Shown: piece after piece, positions 44,101 through 56,100 of the stretch
Position numbering within the stretch: position 1 is the stretch's first letter
Layout: each line of letters starts with the position of its first letter
Assembly (NCBI GenBank): GCA_963576565.1
Contig: OY755045.1
Location: forward strand, 38,460,667 to 38,524,666
Length of the DNA stretch: 64,000 bases
Origin: Aspidapion aeneum
Taxonomy: Eukaryota; Arthropoda; Insecta; Coleoptera; Brentidae
Direction: 5' to 3'
Position numbers and translations under genes: made by a program
Notes under the pieces: model-generated
What the model was told of the DNA's origin: nothing
The model's input: the letters and a program-made list of their open reading frames with translations, nothing else
Databases searched by the model: none

Positions 44101-47100
44101 ACGTATTATTATGAAACATATTTAGACGGGATTTTTAAAATGATATCTCTCGTTTCCTTCTTTTGGGAGGTCGAAACCGTTGTTAACATTAAGTAAGTAT
44201 AACCTAACCGTGGTCAGAATCAGGAGAACATTTTTGGGATATAATTTTTCACAACTTTCGGAAGGAAATTATGTACTCCTTTCAGAGTTAATTTCTGTTT
44301 TCAGTAATGAAGCACCATATGAGTCGATAGTCTTTCGTTGGTATGGAGAATTTAAACGTAGACGTATTAGCCTTAGCGTCGATTAAAGGCCAGGTGCACC
44401 AAAAACGGCTGTCACCCTGCCAAATATCAACATGTAGCATATCGCGAGATTGAAGCATCATTGGCGATTTCAAAGACCTCAATTCAAAAAACTATAGAAT
44501 TAGTGGTAAGTTTCCCACTGGATACCGCATCTGTTAACCGAAGAACAGAGAGAAGCTAGGGTCAATTGGTGTCAAAAAACTCTAGACCGCTTTGAGGCAG
44601 GAAACTCGAAAAACGTGTACGGCATTGGCAGTGGTGATGAATCGTGGATTTACTCATATGAACCCGAAAGTAAACGTTAGTCGTCTGTTTGAGTGTTCCA
44701 AGCCAACAAAACTTCGAATTGTTGGACCATCCTCCATACAGTCCCGACTAGAGTCCCTTTATGTTGACATATTTGGATAATATATCCTCTAGTCCTGACC
44801 ACAGTATACTAATTATTTATAGTAAGGAAAGCCCCCCGGTCTTGTCATAATACTATTATACATAACCCCTGTATAAATTAGTTCGGAATACAAAGTTCGA
44901 GAGGCGCCTATTATAGACCGTCACCCCTTGTATAAAAATATTATGTACAGAGTTCTGTGCTGTCGCAATGTACATTAACCGCTACTCTCGGTATATTTTG
45001 ACAATTTGTCACATTGACCTTGGCAAAATACATGCCAAAATATGACGGTGATGAAATTCCAAGTCCAAGGGTGCGAAGACTATGTGGGTAAAAATATTTC
45101 GGCCTAAAAACTGGCTAACTTTGACGAGACGAAATTTACGTCAAATATATAGTGTGTGATGCACACTTTGAACCAGGACAGAGTTTTAAATGTTTAGTTT
45201 TAAATTTAAATATTTAGAAAAACATAGATTATTTCACAATATTTATATACAGGGTCCGGCATAATGATCTCCCACATTAAAAACGCCATTGTAAATGCTA
45301 TTTAGATTTTATTTTATGTTTTACTGAGACCCTATTCTATACCATTTGTTTTTATTAAGCTTTAAAAATTATACGTAGCGGCCATTTTTTTCGGTACACA
45401 TTCAAAGCTAATTTCTGAAAGTTTTACTCGTACAGTAACTCAAAAGCAATATTCCTACAATTTCTTGGCGCTGCTTTCAATTCGTTAATGGTGCGGGGAT
45501 AGTGTTCAGGTATCCACAAAGGATCTGGAACTAAAGCATGTCTACAAGTGCAAAGTGATTACAAAAAGTTCTTTGCGTCGTATTCACAGATTCGTTACCT
45601 ACTTTTAATAAATGTTTCAATAAAGAACGATGGAAAAAAATGACAAGGCGCGAGCTTCCAACCGACTATGCCTAAGCTTTCCCGCTGTTCAGTGATAGGG
45701 CACAGTGGCGGTGCAAAATGTGGGAGATCATTATGCCGGATCCTTTTTAGTCAAATGAACAACTAGCAAAATTCCATTAACGACATTGCAGCTTTACTTT
45801 AAAAAGCTTAAGTTATTTTTTTTTAAACACCCATTATTACCTAGTTAGTATAGTTTAAGAGTGAAAATTAATATAATGTTTAATTTAAATACATTTTTAG
45901 ATCACCTAGCTAATACTAATCTCGTCAAAATTTACCAAATCCATTAGTTTATAATTTTCATGAAAAAACCATTAAAAAAGTCTCCGTTTATAGAAAACTA
46001 ACCGATATTTACAACATTATTATGTATAAAACATTGTAAAAAGTGTACATTATTAATTTAAGTTAATGTAGATAATATAAATATTTTATATCTATGCACT
46101 AATAAAAAGGAATTTACTACATTACATTCGTCAAAGAGCCTTATTTTTAACTAGAAAATTAGCGTCTTTAGGTAATTTATGCACCTAAATCAATGGGAAA
46201 CAAACTTTTAAACCTTAGATTGAATAAAAAATTTAACATTCCTTTTTTTATTGCTAGTAGTCATTAATAAAAAAAAATTAATTAAGCTTTCTTACTAATT
46301 GGTGTTTATAGAGTGTTTTTAGGCAAATTGAGCGTTGATACAAAATAACTCATTCTTATCAGCGCGCAGTGCTTAAATTTAAAACTATTTAACTAACGAG
46401 TAGAATGGGTTTTTTGATGTTAAAATTTAATTTGATAAAAACTATTCAAAACACCATATTATAAGAAGCTGCATGATTGGATAATGATTGAATTGATGGC
46501 TATGAGCATCCGGTACACAATAATTTGAAAAGCCACCCAGTAGCTTAGAGACAACTGCGCAAGCGTTATATTGTTTCAAATCCCCCTGTAAATGTTTAGT
46601 ACAGACATTGACTTCTATACCCTAAGGGCGTTATACAACTCAATGAGTACAGACCACAACGTTCGAGGGGCGCTGGTTCTTGCACGGCACTAGGGTCACT
46701 GCATCCTGGAAGCCTGGCGACTCCAGTAAGGTCACTCATCGTCAAGAAAGCTTGCTTGACGATGAGTGACCTTAGTCTCCAGGGGTAGCGACACCAAACA
46801 TAACCTCATTTACAAAAAACGCAAATCTGACACTGTCAGGAGCGTAGCTTTTTTTATGTTCAAAAAAATTAAATGGTTTACAAATGTTACGTAAAGAACT
46901 GTCCGTCACATCCGGTGTTAGGACCCACACAGCGCAAGAAACCAAAAATATAGTTTGCATGTTTTATATATATTCTAAATAAATTTTTTATGCTCTCTAG
47001 GGAATAAAAGTGTACGTTTAATCCCTTTTTTCATGGGCTAAGGTAGTATTTCTTGTCCCCAGTGATTAAAAGTAATTTCTTTAAAACCATAAAGGCAAAA

Positions 47101-50100
47101 TATAGGTTTTTGGATTATTTTATTTTATCATAATACAAAAAACAAAAAGGAATCAAGATATATACACGATAACGATTATTTTGTTGCTTCCAGCTTGCCG
47201 TAAGCTTACTGTACTTTGCTGATGACTTGGTTCATTTCGATTGTTAATGTGTCCTCCGGCATAGAATATTGCTTTCATATAAACGAAGCATTTAACTTTC
47301 TAGACTTCTCCAGAATGTAAACCAGGAAACGGTGAAATTTTCGAAATTCTACAAATTGTGAAAGGCTTTCACGGCCATCGTCCAATGGTGGGTGTGCTTT
47401 CGGGCTGTTCGGCCGTCGTCGTTGGAAATTCGTTCTCGACGTTTCGCCATCTCGAGTGGATGGCATCTTCAGGAGATGTTGACTGTTTGTCGGCTTCTCG
47501 AAGACTGGTTTTAGTGAGTTTAATACATAAGTTGCCACCACCAATTGGGGAGTCCCATTTAGGAGGTCTAAGGGGTATATAAGGGTAATGGGAACGTGCT
47601 AGCGACCAAACATTGAAACTAATGGTTTTAGGGAAAGGCGCTGGTAACCTTTTAGCTTCTACTATAAATAAATAAATGTTACTTGGGCCCTGATGTGCTC
47701 AATTGAGAAAGGTTAGACTAACACCGATTTCAACCTTCCAAACTGAGGACCGGAAAGCTAACTTAGGGAAATCATTTTTCGAAAATAGGTTTCGGTTGGT
47801 TCGGTTTCACACCCTCTAGGATCCCGGGAAAGAAGTCAGGAAAGTTTTTGTTTCCAAAAATTGTTAGAAAAAGACTTCATTAGTCGAACTATATGAGTTG
47901 TGTTAAGTTTGGCAAGCCGGGTCTAAAATTTTTTTTTTCGAAAAATTTGTTTTCAAAGAAATGTTTCTGAACAAATTTCCAATTTAAAAAAATATTTTCG
48001 AACAAATTTTCGTTCAAAGAAAATGATTTCGAAAAATTTCTGTTTGAAGAAAACGTTTTCGGACAATTTTCCTTTTGAAGAAAACGTTTTCGAATAATTT
48101 TTTGTTCGAAGAAAATGTTTTCGAACAATTTTCGGTTTAAAGAAAATGATTTTCGAAGTTTGTGCTTTCGAACAATAATATTAATATACACACATTCACC
48201 AAAACATTATAGAGTACACCACCTATCAATTTTATCTATCTATTTGCTTGCTAGTTTTTAGCTGATTTCTAGCATAAAATTATAACTTTATATTGTGAAA
48301 AGTAGTAAACTCTGTTCACTTAGTGGTTCCCAAGTGCTGGATTGTTTACTTTAAGAGGTATCTACCAGTATTCACCAGAAAACATTGATTTTCGTCCCTT
48401 ATCATAGCTGTTTTTTAACGGCGTTGTAATAAAAAACACACATTAGCGCGGTATTCTAAACAGCTGGTCAACAGCTGATTATTAATAACAATAAACAACG
48501 CCAACCTTGAGTGTGAAAACAATAGGGTCACATAATCAAATCAAAACGATGAGTGAGTCTGAAGATCAAATGGTAATGTATAAATGCCATAGAAAACAGG
48601 AGCTGAAGTGTGTGGTGTGCATTATCTGCTACGGAGTTATACATACAAGCTGTTTTGAAAGAGATTATAAACATGGAGTAAAAATAGACAGCAAGACATG
48701 TATCTGCAACTTGTCATGCAAAGAAAAATATGAGTTGCAAAATAACGAAAAGAATGAACTTAATAAGCTAAAAGAAGAAGTTATATATATATTTATCGGT
48801 TTCACAACGTTCTACGTCTTCCGATACCCAATCTCCACTCGTTTCTGTTTGCCCATAATTCATCATCTAGGCCTCTTATTCTTATTTCACTGTCTATTCC
48901 TTCTCTCCAGCTTCTCCTTGGCCGTCCTCGTTTTCTTCGGCCAGTTGGTTTCCATTGTAGTATATGTTTAGGTAGTCTTTCGTCATTCATTCTTTGTACA
49001 TGTCCGTACCACACCAGTTGTTTTGTTCTTATATCATCCACTAAAGTACGTTCACCTACTGTCATAATTTCTCTTATTCTTTGATTTGTAACTCTTTCTC
49101 TTTTTGATTTCCCTGCTGCTCTTCTCCAATAGTCCATCTCCGTAGCGGAAAGCATTTTTTCTGTTCTATCCTTGATTGGCCATACTTCTGAGCCGTATGT
49201 AATAATACTTTTTATAATGGTGTTATATATAAGCTTTTTGTTATGTTTTGATATACTTTGGTCCCAAATTATTCCATTTAATAAAGTTATTCCTTTTCTT
49301 CCTTGTACGTTTCGATCTTTTATAGCTTTGTCTAGTGTTCCGTCAGCTGTAATTTTTAGACCTAAGTATTTATACTCATCACAGGAGTGAATTCGCTGCC
49401 CGGTATTTAAGATTAGATCCTGTTTCATTCCACCGATACACATATACTCTGTCTTATTGAGATTAACCTCTAGTCCCCACTTATTGTACTCTTCTATTAG
49501 TTTTCGTGTCATATATTCGAGGTCGTCATAATCCTGAGCCACTACTATCTGATCATCGGCGAAACATAAAGTATACAAGGTGGTTTCATCCAACGGAATT
49601 CCCATGTTTTGGCATTTTCTCTTCCATACTTTAAGGACTTGTTCCAAGTATATCTTGAAGAGCGTAGGCGAGATACAGCAACCTTGTTTAAGACCTTTAT
49701 TTACTTGAAAGCCTTTGGTTAGTTTTGCTTTTATTTTAACTTTTGCCTTACTATTGCGGTATAACTCTTGGATGGCCTTAATTAGTTGTACGCTTATGTT
49801 TGTGTTTTCCAACGCTTTCCAAAGTAGATTTAGTGGTATACTATCATATGCCTTCTGCAAATCCACGTAAAGCAGATGCAGCTCTTGACCGTATGCCATT
49901 TTCTTTTCAATAACTTGGGTTATACAAAAGAGATGATCTGAAGTCGATCTACCCGCCCTGAAACCAGCTTGTTCTTCTGCCTCCATGTCTTTATATTCGC
50001 TCTCTACTTTATTTCTTATTATTTTACCGTATATTCTGCTTAGCGTACTAGTCACAGATATACCTCTATAATTGTCACATATATCTTTCCTTCCTTTTTT

Positions 50101-53100
50101 GTGTATTGTGGATATATATGACGTTTTCCACTCAGTTGGGACTACAGTTCCATTTAAATATTTTTGGAAAAGATTCCGTAATCTCCAAAACAGTTCTTCA
50201 GTGCCATATTTAATAAGTTCGGCTGGGATATTTCCGGGTCCGGCAGATTTACCGCTTTTTAAGGTTGTGCACACGTTTTTGACCTCAGAGAATGTGAGGG
50301 GTACTGGAGATCCCATCGTTCTAATTATATTGTCTCTTGCGTCTTCCTTAAATTCTGCTCTATCTTCAGTTAAAAGTTTTTTAAAATGCTCATCCCATTC
50401 TTTGTCTGGTATTGGTGAAATGATATCTCTGCATGTTTCTTTTTTAATCGATCTTATAGTTTTCCAGCTTTCGGTACTTCTCCTACCTCCTAAGTAAGAA
50501 TCTATTTTCTGACACTTTTGCGTCCACGAATGATTTTTCTTATCACTGATCATTCTTCTCACCTTTGATTGCGCGATTTTGTATTCTTGTCTGCTTCTAT
50601 CTGTCTTTTGGGATAAGTAGGTGTGATATAATTTCCTTTTTTCCTCTATTTCTCTCTCAATCTCAGCATCCCACCAGTATGGTTTTCTTCTTTTAGAAGT
50701 TTCTTCCACTAATCCTAGTGCTTCTTTTGCAGCTTGGTGGATGCTTAATGTAATACATTCGTATTCCTCATCTGGGGTTTCACCTGAACTTGTATTAAGT
50801 TTTTCGTTCAGTCTCTTTTTGTATAAGTTTTTTACGCTGTCATGTTCTAGGCTTAGTAGATTATATTTACAGTGATCAATTTCTTCAATCACTGTATCAT
50901 CAAGATGTTGTTGATGCAGGCTTCGGCCTTGATAAGGAAAGAGAATTTTGGACTCCAGAAAATAGTGATCACTTCCGCATGTTGATCCACGCTTTGTTCT
51001 GACATCTTGAATTTTTAGTTTTGTCTTTTGTTTAGTGATAAGATAATCAATGACGGATTTCAGGTTTTGTGAGGGTTTGGTCCAGGTATATTTGTGTATT
51101 TCCTTATGTTGAAAAAAACCGTTTTGGATTTTTAGGTTTAATTGCTCACATACTGTAATTAGCCGGTTTCCATTGTCATTAACAAGATTTTCTCCATATT
51201 GGCCAACTGTCAGATCATTAACTCTGTTACCGGTTCTACTATTTAAATCTCCCAATATGACAATTTCTCTAGATGCACTTACTGCTGATATTTCATTGTG
51301 TATTTCTTCAAAAAAATTGTCTTATATACAATAAAAGAAGAAGTTCATCAGCTAAAAACAAAAGTAAGTGAAGAGAGCGCAACCAAAAAGGAATTAAATA
51401 ATACAATAAAAAGCTTAAATGACCAACTAAAGGGTGAAAAAAAGAAGAAGAGTGATCTTGAGAAAAAAAAATCAAGAATCAAGGCAACAAGTAGAAGAGT
51501 TAAATCAACGAATTGAGCAATTAAATAAAAGAGAAAAGAATGATTATGATTTAAAACTAAATAATGAGATTAGCCAACTAAAGCAGGAAATGATTGATAT
51601 GAGAGATTCAACAAGTCAGGCACTGAAATTGTTAGAAGATAAGATCGAGAGTAAAGGTCCCCAATGGGAGAGTTATGCCTCCAGGACAAAATCACAAATC
51701 CCAACCCATAACTTAGAAGCGGTGCAACAAAAACCACCAACTCTGCAACAAAAAAGAAATAGATCAAACAATAAACAAAACCAGTCCACAAATAAAAAAG
51801 ACGAGGTTGTCAGTGTAAATATGGGCAACTTAACTGAAACAATTTTGGAGGCAGCAAGTAGAAGAAGGTGGGTCTATGTAGATAATCTTGTGCCTGACAC
51901 GAGTGTACAACAGATTCAAAAATACCTTGAATTAAAGAGTATTCCTACTATATCCTGTGAAAAACTTGAAAAAAGAGACCAATACAAGGCATCATTTAAA
52001 ATAGCTGTAACCCCACAATATGAACAAGACATATTACAAGAGAATATATGGCCGACCAACATAAAGGTAAGACCCTTTATTGCAAACTGGAAACAAAGAA
52101 ATGGAAACTCGCAAAGATATCATTTTCAAAATAGAAATTTTATAAGACAGGGCAGAAATCAGTGGTATCATTAGAAGAGGTAGACAATGAACTGCTCATT
52201 TATTACCAAAACGTTCGAGGCTGCAATTCAAAAACTGAGTCTATTTATAATGCAGTTGCTGACTGCTTCTACAATATTTATGCGTTGACTGAGACCTGGC
52301 TACAAGAAGATGTGTCTAGCTCCGAACTTTTTCCCAGCTCGTACAATGTATTTCGGAAAGATCGAGATCTTGAGTCCCATGGAGCGTCAACTGGAGGTGG
52401 TGTACTCCTAGCCATCAAGAATAATCTAAAACCTACTCTTATAAACTTTACAGAATTAAGTAATCAGTTTTCATTAATCGATATCGTAGGATGTAGGATT
52501 AGAATATCAAACTACTATTTTTCAACTGTGCTTGTTTTGTACATATCAACTTCAATCTCGAACGAATACTATGAACAGTTCATCGAAGCTTTATCAATTC
52601 ACAATTGTATTCAAGATAAAAATATTATAATTTTAGGAGATTTTAATGCGCCACTAATAAATATTAACTTAGCCGATTTTAGACATATATTACTAAATAA
52701 TTTTTCTTCTATCTTAGGTCTGACACAATTAAATCAAATTAAAAATATAATGGGTCGCACGTTAGACTTGATATTTTCCAATATTAAATGCAATGTTGTT
52801 GAAGATGAATTGGCCATATCTAAGATTGATAATTATCATCCCCCCTTACGTGTAACGGTCATGGGTGGATTCGAGCACTATAAGCAGTTTGGGGTATGTA
52901 AGAATGCGACTAAGTCGTTTAACTTCAGGAAAGCAAACTTTCCAATTTTATATGACCAGTTACTCAAGGCCGATTGGTCAAGCGTTTATAGTTCTTCAAA
53001 TGTAAATGACGCATGTAGTTGTTTTTATGATATACTTAATAAAATATTGATAGATACAGTACCATTTAAGATTCTTAGAAATAGAAGATACCCAAATTGG

Positions 53101-56100
53101 TATAATAGGGAAATTATAGAGTTAATAGAAAGGAAGGAAAAGGCATACAAAAATTATCGGAAACATAAAACAACTTATCACTTTAATAAGTTTAAAAGTA
53201 TTCGGCAAAACTTGAAAACTGCAACACATAGAATTTATAAAAATTATATCCAATCTATAGAAACAAGTATATGTCAAGATAGCACCAAGTTTTGGTCGTT
53301 TATTCAATCTAAAAAGGGCATTTCTAGAATACCAGGAGTTATAAAAGACGGTTCAAATGAATACTCATCTTCACAAGATATTGTCAATGCCTTTTCCAAC
53401 TTTTTTAAGAGTGTGTTTATTGAATCCAGTCCTAGCACGATGCTGGAAGATAATATCAAAGATCATATCAAGTCTAACCAGACTATTAATGTGATTACAA
53501 TCGAGGAAAATGACATATTAACTGCCTCTAAAAAACTCAACAATAAAATGACTGCCGGTACAGATCAGATTCCTAGTTTTATTGTAAAGGATTGCATCAG
53601 TGCCTTTGTCGCACCCCTTTGCTATTTGTTCAACCTGTCCATCCCTTCGGGCTGCTTTCCAATGTGTTGGAAGACTGCCCGCGTGACGCCAATACATAAG
53701 AAGGGAGATAAAAATGACTTACATAACTATAGACCTATCTCAATATTGTGTAACTTTTTAAAACTATTTGAAATTTGCATTTACAGTCAGTTATACTCTC
53801 AGGTAAAGTCATATATCTCTCTTGACCAACACGGCTTCATGGAAAAAAGGTCATGTGTCACTAATTTAGGATTTTCTCAGTTTATATGTTCTGCTATAGA
53901 TAATCAAGGCCAAGTCGACGTGATTTACACAGATTTTCAAAAGGCATTCGATCAAATTGATCTGTATATTTTATTACATAAGTTAGAAGCACAGGGTTTT
54001 TCTAATTCGCTTCTTAAACTCCTCAAATCATATCTTCTCGAAGACAGGCGTCAGTTTATTGAGGTAGAGGGTTTTAGGTCTACTGAATACGACGTTAAAT
54101 CAGGGGTCCCACAAGGCTCGAATTTTTGTTATTTATTAATGACCTAACATTCCATCTGGCATGCCTAAAACTACTCTTTGCTGATGATCTAAAGATATAC
54201 CTTCGTGTTTCCAGCATCAATGACTGCTTGTTATTGCAGCATGACTTGGATATGTTGAGCAGATGGTGCGAGAGCAACAAACTTAATTTAAATATTTCTA
54301 AATGTTTTGTGGTTTCATATTAAAAAAAAAAATTATAATCGAATACCCATATGAACTTAAATCTCAAATGCTTATTAGATGTGATTCAATCAAAGATCTT
54401 GGTATAACTTTCGACCAGACGTTCAGTTTCAACATTCACCTGCAAATAACTATGTCTTCAGCAACTAAGTCGTTGGGTTTTATCATCAGAAACTGCAGAG
54501 CATTTGAGAATCTAAAAACATTAGAAGTTTTATTTAATTCATATGTTAGATCTAAACTAGAGTATGCCATAATCATCTGGCATCCTATTTATCATTTGTA
54601 TATTAACTCTCTAGAATCTGTACAAAGAAAGTTTGTGAAGTATTTAGCTGTCAGGCAGGATGGTGTATATCCATTAAGAGGAACGCCCCAGAACTTACTC
54701 TTAGACAGATTTTGCTTGAATGATTTAAACAATCGCAGACAATTTATAGCAGTATCATTCCTGCATAAGCTACTGCACAATAAAATCGACTGCTCCAACT
54801 TACTAAGTCATCTTACATTCAACATTCCTAGGTTAAACTCGAGGAACTCACTTACTTTTTATTGTGAACGTCCAAATACAAACATGCTAACAAGGTCACC
54901 AATTTATTACATGTGTAAAATATTTAACAACATTGCAGGTAATATTGATGTGGATATCTTCTCAGATTCTCTAGGGAGTATAAAAACAAAATACTCAAAC
55001 ACTAGTTTTAAGATTTTTTTTTATTAAGATTTCATAATTTAATATATAGGTACCAGTTTTAATTTTAATATAGATATTGAATTTCTTAAACATAAGTACT
55101 GGTTGATTTATAAATTTATGGCAGTAAAGAGCAAATCTGCGATAACTTTTAGTCGATTGAAATTTATAGAGCTAGGAACTAGAGCATAAAATTTATAACT
55201 GTTTTTCAAAATTTTATATTTGTACTATTTGTATTTGTATGATTAGTATTTTTATGATGTGCATTTTTCAATTTTAACTTGGCTTTGTCTGTGCCTCGTC
55301 CGCTCAAGTCTTGATGATTTGATTTGGGCTTTAGTGGGCCAGGCACTGATATAGCATTCTCTGACATATTATTGTCATGATTGTTTTTCCTGTAAGTGGT
55401 TTTTTTTTAACTGTCTACTTATTTATTTATTTATTTATGGTGGATAATTTGTCGCTAATTAGTCGTGAATTAGTTGTGGAAAAATTAATTTTGTCGCTCT
55501 TATTTTTGACCGTTTTTGAGGGTGCTTTACGATGGGTGCCAACATATGAAGTTAGCGAAGCACCCTCAAAAACGGTCAAAAATAAGAGCGACAAAATTAA
55601 TTTTTCTACAACTAATTCACGACTAATTAGCGGCAAATTATTATTAACTTCATATGAAGTTAGCGAAGCACCCAAAAAAACGGTCAAAAATAAGAACGAC
55701 AAAATTAATTTTGCCACAACTAATTCACGACTAATTAACGGCAAATTATCCACCATATTCGATTTTGATAAAAGCTATTTTTACGAGGGTGCTTCGCTAA
55801 CTTCATATGAAGTTAGCGAAGCACCCTCAAAAACGGTCAAAAATAAGAGCGACAAAATTAATTTTTCCACAACTAATTCACAACTAATTAGCGGCAAATT
55901 ATCCACCATATTCGATTTTGATAAAAGCCATTTTTACGAGGGTGCTTCGCTAACTTCATATGAAGTTAGCGAAGCACACAAAAAAAGGGTCAAAGATAAG
56001 AGCGACAAAATTAATTTTTCCACAACTAATTCACGACTAATTCACGGCAAACTATCCACCTAGTTGCGATTCGATTTGCGATGGGTGCCAAAATATGAAG

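Larger units (their letters stand above)
48549..52174 (+). pseudogene. Jockey-like LINE ORF1, split by an RTE insertion
   Basis: 48549-48782 encodes MSESEDQMVMYKCHRKQELK and a Cys/His cluster (CVVCIICYGVIHTSCF, CICNLSCKEKYE) like a PHD-type zinc finger. The frame continues at 51346 after the inserted RTE (LKEEV | HQLKTKVSEE), giving a long coiled-coil segment. A frameshift in an A-run near 51463-51470 moves it to the frame that ends at 52174 (..RRWVYVDNLVPDTSVQQI.., an RRM-like nucleic-acid-binding segment, ending GRNQWYH). Such ORF1 proteins bind LINE RNA. It is inactive because of the insertion and frameshift. Confidence 0.7.

Noticed and set aside
47889..48191. 100-codon - strand frame (NRKLFENIFF repeats)
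   Set aside because: Arises from an about 40-bp tandem repeat.
55377..56063. 228-codon frame with repeated SEAPSKTVKNKSDK
   Set aside because: Translation of the 153-bp satellite; open on the other strand too. Mentioned as a finding, not called as a gene.
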